Shown piece after piece: positions 18,848 through 26,815 of a stretch of 64,000 nucleotides of DNA; position 1 is the first letter of the stretch; the number at the start of each line of letters is the position of its first letter. A program made the translations under genes and the position numbers. Source of the stretch: Streptococcus respiraculi (GTDB taxonomy: Bacteria > Bacillota > Bacilli > Lactobacillales > Streptococcaceae); NCBI RefSeq assembly GCF_003595525.1, contig NZ_CP022680.1:1-64000 (forward strand), in the 5' to 3' direction. Under the pieces are notes generated by a model, which ran no database searches, was not told where the DNA came from, and saw only the letters and a program-made list of their open reading frames with translations.

Positions 18848-20185
18848 TCAGTTTCGAATTTTGTTTTTGATAGTGGTTAGTTCAATTTCGAGATTTTCAT
18901 CGTTTGAGAGCATATTTTTGATTTTATTATGCGCGTGCATGACGGTTGTATGGTCGCGATTGCCAAATTCTTTTCCGATTTTTGGGAGAGAATTGTCAGT
19001 CATTTCACGTGCAAGATACATAGCCACCTGTCTAGCATGGACAATATTTTGGACACGTTTTGCCCCCTTGATTTCTTTTAGGCTAACCCCGTAAAATTCT
19101 CCTACTTCATGCTGAATGGTCTCAATCGCAATAACTGTATTGACAGGGTTTGTCTGTTTTCGAGCTCGAATAGCTTCTGCTGCGACATCAACGGTAATTT
19201 CAGTCAGATGTTTCACACTAGCTAAGAGATGAATGTCTTTTAAGGCGCCTTCTAGGTCTCGGACATTGGAATCAAATTGCCCTGCTAAATAAGAGAGAGT
19301 ATCGTCTGTAAAGTCATAGGGATAATCTTCACATTTATTACGTAAAATGGCGATACGTGTTTCTAAATCTGGCGGTGTAATATCTGTTGTTAATCCCCAT
19401 TTAAAGCGTGTTACAATCCGTTCTTCCAGATTATCCAGATAGTCAGGATTACGGTCACTAGTTAAGACGATTTGCTTATTTTTATCGTAAAGTGCATTAA
19501 AAGTATGGAAAAATTCTTCCTGGGTAGAGGCTTTGTTTCGTAAAAATTGAATATCATCAATGAGTAGAAAATCTAAATTTCGATAGATTTCTTTGAATTG
19601 CTCCATCTTATTTAAGCGAAGATGGTCTAGAAAGTCATTGATAAATGTTTCTGTTGAAACATACTTGATACGGGCATTTGGATTATTTTCTAAAGCTTTA
19701 TTTCCAATTGCATTTAAGAGATGGGTCTTTCCTAAACCAGGTCCCCCGTAGATAAATAGAGGATTATAGTAAATTCCTGGGTTATCAGCAACCCCTAAAG
19801 CCCCAGCTTTTGCCATCTGATTATTAATTCCTTGGACAAAATTTGCAAAGGTATACTGAGATTTGATATCTGGATGAGGAGATTGTTCTTCTTGTAGCTG
19901 CGCTACGGGCTCACTGACTATAGCTCGTTCAGGGGTATCTGTGGTAAATTGATAATCAATAGCAATTTGGCTATCAAAAATTTCGAATCCCGCAGTGATG
20001 AGAATATCTTTTAAATTTTGATCCCAAAAGAGCTGTTTATAAGGGCTGTCTAAAAATATCTGCGCTCGGTTTGAAGCGATATCTAGTAATTTGGCGTTTT
20101 CAACGTAAAAATCATAGGCTCCTTGGTTGAGCTTGGCTTTAGCAAGCTGAAGAACCCTGCTCCAAAATGTTTGCTTCTGGTCCAC
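18848..20185 (-). CDS. dnaA: Chromosomal replication initiator DnaA
   Basis: The 445-residue AAA+ initiator binds DnaA boxes and opens oriC. Domain I (about 1-80) starts [20 protein letters not shown]. The AAA+ domain has Walker [10 protein letters not shown] and Walker [10 protein letters not shown]. The C-terminal helix-turn-helix ends with the [12 protein letters not shown] signature. The start is taken as GTG at 20185 because AGAGGGGAAAAA lies just before it and the family N-terminus begins there. A longer reading from an upstream ATG would run through the DnaA boxes and is unlikely. DnaA boxes upstream suggest autoregulation. Confidence 0.97.
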   Translation of the reverse strand: MDQKQTFWSRVLQLAKAKLNQGAYDFYVENAKLLDIASNRAQIFLDSPYKQLFWDQNLKDILITAGFEIFDSQIAIDYQFTTDTPERAIVSEPVAQLQEEQSPHPDIKSQYTFANFVQGINNQMAKAGALGVADNPGIYYNPLFIYGGPGLGKTHLLNAIGNKALENNPNARIKYVSTETFINDFLDHLRLNKMEQFKEIYRNLDFLLIDDIQFLRNKASTQEEFFHTFNALYDKNKQIVLTSDRNPDYLDNLEERIVTRFKWGLTTDITPPDLETRIAILRNKCEDYPYDFTDDTLSYLAGQFDSNVRDLEGALKDIHLLASVKHLTEITVDVAAEAIRARKQTNPVNTVIAIETIQHEVGEFYGVSLKEIKGAKRVQNIVHARQVAMYLAREMTDNSLPKIGKEFGNRDHTTVMHAHNKIKNMLSNDENLEIELTTIKNKIRN

Positions 20186-20238
20186 TTTTTCCCCTCTCTT
20201 TCTATTTGGTCTTACTAGTGTATCATAAAAGAATAAAG

Positions 20239-20405
20239 TTTTCCACAACTTTATTCTTTTTCCACACGGTTTATAATAGTTTTCCACAACTTGTGGAAAA
20301 AATAGGGAATTGCTTATTTTTCTAGAGGGTTCGACAAGTTTTTAGTGTGAATAACCTTGTTCATCAATTAATTGTTTCCACACTAGTTTATAATGGTGTG
20401 GATAA
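20239..20405. promoter_or_regulatory. oriC DnaA-box cluster
   Basis: Seven boxes lie in 167 bp. TTTTCCACA occurs at 20239, 20258 and 20280, and TGTGGAAAA at 20292 inverted to the third box. TGTGAATAA is at 20346, GTTTCCACA at 20374, and a perfect TGTGGATAA at 20397-20405 lies inside the end of parB. AT-rich sequence separates them. Location between dnaA and parB matches the streptococcal origin. Confidence 0.88.
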
Positions 20406-21147
20406 TCCGTTCGAATTCTTCAGCGTTTTTAAAGGAAATGGATAGGGTACCACCGCCATTTTTTTTCTGTTGAATGTCAATAGCTGTTCCCAATAGTTGC
20501 TGGAGATTTTTTTCTGCTTCTTTGACAAAGAGGTTTTTGCTAGGTTGAATTGTTTTTGTTTTTTTGGTAGACAGGGCTGCTTCTAAAGCGCGGACACTCA
20601 GCTCTTTTTCAAGAATAGTATGGAGCCATTGCTCTTGCTCTTTTGCTTGATAAGGAATTAGGAGTCTAGCGTGTCCTTGTGATAGTCTTCCTTCTTCCAC
20701 TGCTTGAATCAAGGGAGCAGACAGCTGCAATAGGCGTAGAATATTGGTGATATAAGGTCGTGATTTGCCCATGATTTGTGCAATTTCATCGTGAGTCAAG
20801 CCTTTTTCAATCAAGCGCTGATAAGATGTCGCTTCTTCAATCGGATTAAGGTCAGAGCGTTGCAGATTTTCAATAATAGCTTGAGAAAGCAAGTCATCAT
20901 CAGACAAGTCTTTGACGACTACAGGAACGGTTGTCAAACCTGCCAATTGGCTGGCTCGAAGTCTCCTTTCTCCTGCTAGTAATTCGTAGCCGATAATGGC
21001 TGATTTTCGGACAATCAAGGGCTGAATTAGACCGTTTTCTCTAATCGATAAGGCTAGTTCTTCTAGCTTTTCTTGATCAAAATGAATCCGTGGTTGATAG
21101 GGATTGGGGCTGATGTCAGTGATTGCAATATAACGTAGTTCTTCCAT
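20383..21147 (-). CDS. parB: Chromosome partitioning protein ParB/Spo0J
   Basis: The 254-residue CTP-dependent clamp loads at parS sites and recruits SMC. The N-terminal CTPase domain has the GYELLAGERRLRAS box, followed by IIENLQRSDLNPIEEA. A KorB-like helix-turn-helix (EIAQIMGKSRPYITNILRLL) reads parS. A C-terminal dimer domain follows. No parA is present beside it, which is normal for streptococci. Two parS sites are visible in this window. A terminator lies between htrA and parB, so parB may rely on read-through or a weak start. Confidence 0.96.
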   Translation of the reverse strand: MEELRYIAITDISPNPYQPRIHFDQEKLEELALSIRENGLIQPLIVRKSAIIGYELLAGERRLRASQLAGLTTVPVVVKDLSDDDLLSQAIIENLQRSDLNPIEEATSYQRLIEKGLTHDEIAQIMGKSRPYITNILRLLQLSAPLIQAVEEGRLSQGHARLLIPYQAKEQEQWLHTILEKELSVRALEAALSTKKTKTIQPSKNLFVKEAEKNLQQLLGTAIDIQQKKNGGGTLSISFKNAEEFERIIHTIIN

Positions 21148-21161
21148 ACGTCCATCTTAGC

Positions 21162-21196
21162 AAAAAAAAGCTCACTTTACAATGATGTAAAGTGAG
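21162..21196 (-). terminator. Terminator between htrA and parB
   Basis: A perfect 10-bp stem CTCACTTTAC/GTAAAGTGAG with a 6-nt loop is followed on the minus strand by eight T. It would separate most htrA transcription from parB. Confidence 0.88.
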
Positions 21197-21203
21197 TAAT
21201 GAC

Positions 21204-22403
21204 CTAGTTTGCAAGGTCTTCTGTTGAATTGGTCAACTTGATGTTAATTGTGTTTTCTTTTCCATGGCGAGAATAGGTAATGGAAATGGTGTCACCAACG
21301 GTATGTTTATAAAGAGCACTTTGCAGGTCGCTGATATTTTCAACAGTTTCACCATCAATTTTGGTAATGACATCGTACTGTTCCAACTGACCGTCTGCTG
21401 GTAGGCCTTTTTGAGTAGAAAGAACAACGATACCAGCTTTTAAGCTATCATCTTCAATACCTGCTTTTTGGCGTTGTGTAGTCGAAAGATTGCTTAAATT
21501 AGCCATTTTAATTCCTAATGCTGGACGGATAACTTTCCCATTTTTCTCTAGTTGATTGATGATGCTAACAGCATCATTTGCTGGAATTGCAAAGCCCATT
21601 CCTTCTACGGCAACTCCTGCTGCTGAATTTGAGCTAGAAGTAATTTTGCTAGAGGTAATCCCAATGACCTGTCCTTGAATATTAATTAGCGGACCACCTG
21701 AATTTCCAGGGTTAATAGCTGTATCTGTTTGAATAGCATTGGTTGAAATAGTCTGACCGTCTTCTGCTTTTGAAGTAACTGTACGACTAAGACTAGAGAC
21801 AATTCCCTGCGTTACTGTATTGGCATAGAGGCTCCCTAGCGGGCTACCAATCGCAATCGCTGTTTCCCCAACTTTAATCTTATCAGAGTCGGCAAATTCA
21901 GCAACGGTTTTCACCTTATCAGCTGCGATTTTAATCACGGCAATATCTGCATAAGTATCGGATCCAATCAACTCCCCTTCTACTTTTTCACCTGAAGCCA
22001 GTTGAATATCGATTTTTTCAGCTCCTGCAATGACGTGCGTATTGGTGACAAGATAGGCAAATTTATCTGTTTTTTTGTAAATAACTCCAGAACCTTCTCC
22101 AGCAACGGCTAAATCATCTGAATTGCTATTTTCTTCTAAAATAGAGCGATAACCATTATCGCGTGGTTTTTGGTAGTTAATGACAGATACTACTGCATTT
22201 TGTACTTTTTCAACAGCGGAGGTTGTTGAATTTTCATTATTGTATTGTACCTTACTAACCGTTGTTTGTTCGCTTTCTTTTTTAGTTTCAACGACTTGTG
22301 TTGGCTGCTTATTTGTCTGTAGTAAGGGTGCAGCAAGTGTTCCCGCTAATCCTCCGACAAAACCAATTAATAATAAAAGTAACACTTTAAAAAATTTTTT
22401 CAT
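21204..22403 (-). CDS. htrA: Surface serine protease HtrA/DegP
   Basis: The 399-residue membrane-anchored extracytoplasmic protease/chaperone handles misfolded exported proteins. A single membrane anchor (about 5-24) is followed by a trypsin-like domain with His in TNTHVIAGA, Asp in YADIAVIKI and Ser in NPGNSGGPL. A C-terminal PDZ domain (about 290-385) completes it. The ATG at 22403 is chosen because AAAGGA lies 9 nt before it. A CiaR-type direct repeat precedes its promoter. It is the last gene before oriC on this side with parB. Confidence 0.97.
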   Translation of the reverse strand: MKKFFKVLLLLLIGFVGGLAGTLAAPLLQTNKQPTQVVETKKESEQTTVSKVQYNNENSTTSAVEKVQNAVVSVINYQKPRDNGYRSILEENSNSDDLAVAGEGSGVIYKKTDKFAYLVTNTHVIAGAEKIDIQLASGEKVEGELIGSDTYADIAVIKIAADKVKTVAEFADSDKIKVGETAIAIGSPLGSLYANTVTQGIVSSLSRTVTSKAEDGQTISTNAIQTDTAINPGNSGGPLINIQGQVIGITSSKITSSSNSAAGVAVEGMGFAIPANDAVSIINQLEKNGKVIRPALGIKMANLSNLSTTQRQKAGIEDDSLKAGIVVLSTQKGLPADGQLEQYDVITKIDGETVENISDLQSALYKHTVGDTISITYSRHGKENTINIKLTNSTEDLAN

Positions 22404-22431
22404 ACAGATAATCCTTTCGAATTTTGGGTTT

Positions 22432-22464
22432 ATCATACCCTTATTTTCTTAATTATAGCTTAAA
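22432..22464 (-). promoter_or_regulatory. CiaR-type direct repeat and htrA promoter
   Basis: On the minus strand TTTAAG-N5-ATTAAG (22464-22448) is followed after 10 bp by TATGAT (22437-22432). This fits the CiaR consensus NTTAAG-N5-WTTAAG and its known spacing to the -10 in S. pneumoniae, where htrA belongs to the CiaRH regulon. Confidence 0.8.
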
Positions 22465-22478
22465 ACTAGAAAAAAGCA

Positions 22479-22497
22479 ATCCACAGGTTGTGGATAA
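22479..22497. promoter_or_regulatory. DnaA box between htrA and rlmH
   Basis: A perfect TGTGGATAA (22489-22497) stands head to head with a weaker TCCACA half, giving ATCCACAGGTTGTGGATAA. It lies about 2.1 kb from the main oriC cluster. Confidence 0.6.
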
Positions 22498-22575
22498 CTT
22501 TAATACTTCCTATTCAAATTCATCATTAGAGATATTTCCTAGTAGCATTTAGAAGGAATATGATACAATAATAGC

Positions 22576-23055
22576 ATGAAAATAAAAATTATCACAGTTG
22601 GAAAATTAAAGGAAAAATACCTCAAGGATGGAATTGCTGAATATGTCAAACGCTTGAGTCGTTTTGCAAAAATCGAGATGATTGAATTAGCTGATGAAAA
22701 GACACCTGATAAAGCTAGTCTAGCTGAAAATGAGGCTATTTTAAAAAAAGAATCCGAGCGGATTTTAGCAAAAATCAACGAACGTGAATATGTGATTACG
22801 TTGGCGATTGAAGGGCGGCAATTTTCCTCAGAGAATTTTAGTCAGCTAGTATCTGATACTATGGTCAAAGGTTATTCAGATATTAGCTTTGTCATTGGTG
22901 GTAGTTTGGGCTTGCATGAGACGGTAAAAAAACGGGGCAATCTTTTAATGAGTTTTGGAGTCCTTACCCTACCTCACCAATTGATGCGTCTAGTTTTGGT
23001 TGAGCAAATCTATCGAGCATTTATGATTCAACAAGGAAGTCCCTACCATAAATAG
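22576..23055 (+). CDS. rlmH: 23S rRNA (pseudouridine1915-N3)-methyltransferase RlmH
   Basis: The 159-residue SPOUT-family enzyme methylates pseudouridine 1915 in helix 69 of 23S rRNA. The C-terminal knot carries [17 protein letters not shown] and ends [20 protein letters not shown] with SPYHK, all typical. The start codon lies 7 nt downstream of a TACAAT -10, and no Shine-Dalgarno sequence lies at a usable distance, so the mRNA may be leaderless. The last base of its TAG stop is the first base of a parS site. Its place beside htrA at the origin is conserved. Confidence 0.96.
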   Translation: MKIKIITVGKLKEKYLKDGIAEYVKRLSRFAKIEMIELADEKTPDKASLAENEAILKKESERILAKINEREYVITLAIEGRQFSSENFSQLVSDTMVKGYSDISFVIGGSLGLHETVKKRGNLLMSFGVLTLPHQLMRLVLVEQIYRAFMIQQGSPYHK

Positions 23056-23068
23056 TTTCACGTGAAAC
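23055..23068. promoter_or_regulatory. parS site (origin-proximal)
   Basis: GTTTCACGTGAAAC is the full palindromic core of the Spo0J/ParB consensus TGTTTCACGTGAAACA; here A replaces the first T. It fills the 24-bp gap between rlmH and the next gene, 2.7 kb from oriC. Confidence 0.93.
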
Positions 23069-23079
23069 ATAGGAGTAAT

Positions 23080-23751
23080 ATGTCAATAAACAAGGAATAT
23101 CAAGTATTCGAAGGTTTACGAATTGCAACGGCTTTGACCTTTATCAGCGGTTATCTAAACGCTTTTACCTATGTTACTCAGGGAGGTCGATTTGCAGGAA
23201 TTCAATCAGGCAATATCATCATGTTATCCTATTACCTAGCAAAAGGTGAGATATCACAGGTACTTAGCTTTCTAAACCCTATTTTTTTCTTTATATTGGG
23301 ACAATTTATTGTCTATCTCTTGAAGCGGAAATTGAAAAAAGATAGATGGACATGGCATTTCTGCAGTAGCTTGTTGATGACTGTTTTCATCATTCTAGCA
23401 GTTATGATTTCTCCTTTTGTAGGTCCATTTTTTACCATGGCTACCCTAGCTTTTGTAGCTTCTATTCAGATTGGAACTTTTCAAAAATTACGAGGAGCCC
23501 CTTATGCCAATGTCATGATGACAGGAAATCTAAAAAATGCAGCTTATCTGTGGTTTAAAGGATGGATGGAACATGATAAAATTCTTCGTAAAAGAGGGCA
23601 GGAAACGATTCTAATTTTAGGAAGCTTTAGTCTTGGAGTCATTATTTCCACACTTCTTTCCCTAAGATTTTTCGAATATGGACTTGTCTATGTCTTGATT
23701 CCAGCCCTATATGTCAATTATGAATTATGGAGAGAAAAAAGCCTAGCATAG
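23080..23751 (+). CDS. DUF1275 family membrane protein (YoaK type)
   Basis: This 223-residue integral membrane protein has about six hydrophobic segments. The N-terminus FISGYLNAFTYVTQGGRFAG and the motif QSGNIIMLSYYLA are hallmarks of DUF1275 (YoaK). Function is unknown. The ATG at 23080 is chosen because AGGAG stands just before it. A longer reading from a GTG inside parS is less likely. Its stop codon sits in the loop of a terminator hairpin that serves the opposing tRNA-Arg gene. Confidence 0.9.
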   Translation: MSINKEYQVFEGLRIATALTFISGYLNAFTYVTQGGRFAGIQSGNIIMLSYYLAKGEISQVLSFLNPIFFFILGQFIVYLLKRKLKKDRWTWHFCSSLLMTVFIILAVMISPFVGPFFTMATLAFVASIQIGTFQKLRGAPYANVMMTGNLKNAAYLWFKGWMEHDKILRKRGQETILILGSFSLGVIISTLLSLRFFEYGLVYVLIPALYVNYELWREKSLA

Positions 23752-23761
23752 AGGCTAGGCT
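23734..23761 (-). terminator. Terminator of the tRNA-Arg gene
   Basis: The perfect 8-bp stem AGCCTAGC/GCTAGGCT is followed on the minus strand by TTTTTTCTCT. It overlaps the 3' end of the convergent DUF1275 gene. The plus strand has no T-run after it. Confidence 0.8.
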
Positions 23762-23769
23762 GTATCAGA

Positions 23770-23843
23770 TGATTCCAGCAGGATTCGAACCTGCGACCGT
23801 TCGCTTAGAAGGCGAATGCTCTATCCAGCTGAGCTATGGAACC
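23770..23843 (-). tRNA. tRNA-Arg (TCT)
   Basis: The 74-nt cloverleaf has acceptor GGTTCCA/TGGAATC, an anticodon stem TTCGC/GCGAA with anticodon TCT, and T-arm GGTTCGAATCC. CCA is not encoded. It is transcribed alone from its own promoter, divergent from tRNA-Glu. Confidence 0.97.
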
Positions 23844-23859
23844 GCTCAGTAACCATTTC

Positions 23860-23888
23860 ATTGTAACGTAAACAAGATAGAATGTCAA
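23860..23888 (-). promoter_or_regulatory. Promoter of tRNA-Arg
   Basis: Minus-strand TTGACA (23888-23883), a 17-bp spacer and TACAAT (23865-23860) lie 16 bp before the tRNA. Confidence 0.8.
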
Positions 23889-23913
23889 GATATAGAAAAA
23901 AGCAAAAAATAGC

Positions 23914-23943
23914 TTGACAAAGAGATAAGGTCTATATTATACT
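23914..23943 (+). promoter_or_regulatory. Promoter of tRNA-Glu/tRNA-Asn
   Basis: TTGACA (23914-23919) is followed after 18 bp by TATACT (23938-23943), 15 bp before tRNA-Glu. Confidence 0.75.
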
Positions 23944-23958
23944 AGATAGTGCTTGAAT

Positions 23959-24030
23959 GGTCCGTTGGTCAAGGGGTTAAGACACCGCCTTTTCACGGCG
24001 GTAACACGGGTTCGAATCCCGTACGGACTA
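23959..24030 (+). tRNA. tRNA-Glu (TTC)
   Basis: The 72-nt cloverleaf has a CCGCC/GGCGG anticodon stem, anticodon TTC and T-arm GGGTTCGAATCCC. The acceptor stem closes with a G-T pair at position 1. It is the first gene of a two-tRNA transcript. Confidence 0.97.
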
Positions 24031-24035
24031 TATCA

Positions 24036-24109
24036 TCCGCCATAGCTCAGTTGGTAGTAGCGCATGACTGTTAATCATGATGTCGTAGGTTCGAGTCCTA
24101 CTGGCGGAG
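24036..24109 (+). tRNA. tRNA-Asn (GTT)
   Basis: The 74-nt cloverleaf has acceptor TCCGCCA/TGGCGGA, anticodon stem CATGA/TCATG and anticodon GTT. It starts 5 nt after tRNA-Glu and is followed directly by a terminator. Confidence 0.97.
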
Positions 24110-24117
24110 TAAGAGTG

Positions 24118-24146
24118 ATTCCTTGATGTTTCAAGGAATTTTTTAT
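24118..24146 (+). terminator. Terminator of the tRNA-Glu/Asn transcript
   Basis: A perfect 8-bp stem ATTCCTTG/CAAGGAAT is followed by TTTTTTATTA. Confidence 0.88.
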
Positions 24147-24151
24147 TATGT

Positions 24152-24183
24152 AAAAAAGCGGGGAATTATTCCACCGCTTTTTC
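24152..24183 (-). terminator. Terminator behind yfhO
   Basis: The stem GCGG(T)GG/CC(C)CCGC overlaps the last codons and stop of yfhO and is followed on the minus strand by TTTTTTAC. Confidence 0.7.
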
Positions 24184-26763
24184 ACTTGTCATGATACCTA
24201 TTCGCTTTTTGGTGCGCATCCTGTTATAGAAACTAAATAGTAAGATTCCTATTCCAAAACAAGAAGTCCCAATCACAAATCCCTGAGGAATGAATGAGAG
24301 TACAATCGTTCCGCTCCCTTTTTTGACATCTACTTTCATGAAGCCATTTTGCGCTTTTTTAATCGGTAGGGTCTTTCCATTTTGACTTGCAGACCATCCC
24401 TTGTCATAGGGGAGAGTTATCAGTAATGAGGCATCCGTATCAGATGTATAATCCACAGAAATCTTGTTTCCTTTTGTTTTTACCTGAACATCTCGACTCT
24501 TTAATTTATCCATGGCTACCTGATAGGCAAATGTATCAAGACGATAAAATTGAGGTTTATCAAATGAAACTTGGGAATTATTAGGGAAGCTCATTGTCAA
24601 GGTAACGACTTGTTCATCTTCAAAATATCCTGCATCAAAAAGTGAGAAAGTATTATCAAGAGTAAAGTTTTTAGTGACATTATTGATGGTAAACTGCACA
24701 TTCTTACTGTTATCACTTGTAAAGTTGATATTTGGAATGTTGACGTATAATTGTGTATGAGCAGGGACCAATAGTGAATACTGAATGCGAGGTGTCTCAT
24801 CTTCTTTTGTTTTAGAAACGGTCACACGATTCGTTAATTCAGATCCATTTTCAACATTGGAAGGTTCTAAGCTGTAGTAATACTGTAAATCGACTCCAGC
24901 TAACTGGTTTAGGAAATGGGTTTGATTATCAAGCGTTAAATTAGAGAAGTTGACATCCTTGTAAACACTACTTGTTAATACTGCCAAGGGAAGAGAGTAG
25001 GAATTTTCATGGAGATAATAAGAGCCACTTGAATAGACAGGAGAAAATCCGAATTTAGACAAATCGCCCTCTACTAAATTGTATCGAATAGCAAAGAGAC
25101 TGTCAGCTAGAATAGTATTGTTTTGATAGCGCAAATTTAAATTTGTACCGTCAGAACGAAATCCTAATTTATCTAAAGTGGAGCTTGAAGCACGATTCCG
25201 AATGGAAGAAAATTGAGAGATCCCATTGTAATTGTATTTCATGCTATCATTTCCAGTTTGAGGAAAGATTCGCTCAGTTCGATAAAATGTTTCATTGGTA
25301 GATTTTGCATACTTTACAATCTTGTCAATATCTGTCAAGTTTTGCTCGTAACTCTCACGACTTGGAAAGTGCCATTCAGCAGATAAGCCGTCAACTTGAA
25401 AGTTGGTATTCAATCCAAGTTCAAATAGGACGAACAATAGACTGACACATGAAAATACTTTTAGATTCATTCGCTTTTTACTGATGGCAAATAGAAGAAT
25501 TCCGTAGGCTATTAAAAATTCAAAGGATAGTAAAAAATGGATAGATGTTAGAAATTCATAATGATTGAAGGCGAAAAATGTTGTTCCAAATCCAACCAGT
25601 AAGAAGAGGATAGGAGGAAGGTAGTTACGGAAATGAATATCTGTCAATCGTGTCAATGTCTCTGCAGCCATATAAATGATGACTAATGGGAAAACCCAGG
25701 CATAGCGGTGTAAAAACATGTTAGGTGCGTGCATTCCCTGCCAAAAAAGATCAAGTGGATGGAGATAAAAGCTAGCAATGATGAAGGCAAGTAGTACACT
25801 ATAGCTGATTTTTACCTGCCATTTAATCGATTTTATAGTGAAGAAAATAAGGGCAAAGAATAGGGGAAAAATTCCTACATAAATCATAGGAATGGCACCA
25901 AACTTCGTTGTATCATAGCTTCCAACTAAATTTTTAGCAAAAATATCCAAATACCAAGAGTTTTCTGTCTGTAAGTTGACAATCTTTGTCAACTTTTCCC
26001 CATGTGTTTTTAAATCTAGATAGGCCGGTAGGAGCATGATCATGCTGGATAGACCTGCTAATAGTGATACAACTGTAAAGTCAACAAAAGATTTTATTCT
26101 GTCCTTAACCTTCCAAGATAGCTGAACAAGAAACCAAAGGGCTAAAAACAAGGCCATCATGTATCCAAAATAATAATTTTGAATAAACAAACAAGTAAGG
26201 CTAACAAAATAGAGGGTTCTTCCTCTGCCTTCTACCATCATCTTATGAAGTCCAAGGAGAATAAGTGGCACCAAAATAAAGGTATCTAGCCAAATGTTGA
26301 TTTCCAACTGACTGGTCGCAAAACTCATTAATGAGAAAGAAGTAGATAACAGTATAGCAAGGGCAGGTTGTAATTTTTTATGGATACTAGAGAGACTAAA
26401 GTAAGTTGACAACCCTGTCAATCCGAACTTTAGTAGTGTAAAGAGATAGAGGGCATCTGGCATGCTTTTTAAATCAAAAAAGTAGGCCAAAGGAGATAAG
26501 ATAGAGCCCAAATAATAAGAAGATAAGGCATAAAAATTTAAACCTAATCCACTTGTAAAGCTATAGAATAAGGAGCCGTCACCGTGTAAAGTATTTCGCA
26601 ACACTTGGTTAAAAATGACATACTGATGGAAGGCATCACTTGCCAAAATAGTTGTCGTACTTCCCCACCAAATTCCTTTCATAGCTAATATACTAGCGAT
26701 GATAAGGATAGGTAGTAGGAAAGAGGCGGCTAAAAATAGATATTTTGAGTGTTTTTTGAACAT
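24166..26763 (-). CDS. yfhO: YfhO family membrane glycosyltransferase-like protein
   Basis: This 865-residue integral membrane protein has about a dozen membrane segments in the first 460 residues. The conserved first loop includes WWGSTTTILASDAFHQYV, whose acidic residue is typical of GT-C-type enzymes. A large extracytoplasmic domain (about 470-820) and one last membrane segment near 830 follow. YfhO proteins are implicated in glycosylating lipoteichoic acid or other wall polymers. The precise substrate cannot be read. It is transcribed alone, between terminators. Confidence 0.9.
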   Translation of the reverse strand: MFKKHSKYLFLAASFLLPILIIASILAMKGIWWGSTTTILASDAFHQYVIFNQVLRNTLHGDGSLFYSFTSGLGLNFYALSSYYLGSILSPLAYFFDLKSMPDALYLFTLLKFGLTGLSTYFSLSSIHKKLQPALAILLSTSFSLMSFATSQLEINIWLDTFILVPLILLGLHKMMVEGRGRTLYFVSLTCLFIQNYYFGYMMALFLALWFLVQLSWKVKDRIKSFVDFTVVSLLAGLSSMIMLLPAYLDLKTHGEKLTKIVNLQTENSWYLDIFAKNLVGSYDTTKFGAIPMIYVGIFPLFFALIFFTIKSIKWQVKISYSVLLAFIIASFYLHPLDLFWQGMHAPNMFLHRYAWVFPLVIIYMAAETLTRLTDIHFRNYLPPILFLLVGFGTTFFAFNHYEFLTSIHFLLSFEFLIAYGILLFAISKKRMNLKVFSCVSLLFVLFELGLNTNFQVDGLSAEWHFPSRESYEQNLTDIDKIVKYAKSTNETFYRTERIFPQTGNDSMKYNYNGISQFSSIRNRASSSTLDKLGFRSDGTNLNLRYQNNTILADSLFAIRYNLVEGDLSKFGFSPVYSSGSYYLHENSYSLPLAVLTSSVYKDVNFSNLTLDNQTHFLNQLAGVDLQYYYSLEPSNVENGSELTNRVTVSKTKEDETPRIQYSLLVPAHTQLYVNIPNINFTSDNSKNVQFTINNVTKNFTLDNTFSLFDAGYFEDEQVVTLTMSFPNNSQVSFDKPQFYRLDTFAYQVAMDKLKSRDVQVKTKGNKISVDYTSDTDASLLITLPYDKGWSASQNGKTLPIKKAQNGFMKVDVKKGSGTIVLSFIPQGFVIGTSCFGIGILLFSFYNRMRTKKRIGIMTSEKAVE

Positions 26764-26787
26764 AATGCTTATTTTTCTATTTGAAAG

Positions 26788-26811
26788 AAAAGGCGAACCA
26801 ACTCGCCTTTT
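26788..26811 (-). terminator. Terminator behind the ABC-F gene
   Basis: A 9-bp stem AAAAGGCGA/TCGCCTTTT flanked by A- and T-runs lies in the gap before yfhO. It is symmetrical and could work both ways. Confidence 0.82.
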
Positions 26812-26815
26812 TCTT

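Noticed and set aside
18985..19005. Possible third parS inside dnaA (ATTTCACGTGCAAGA)
   Set aside because: Only the central TTTCACGTG matches. The right half of the palindrome has two changes, so ParB binding is doubtful.
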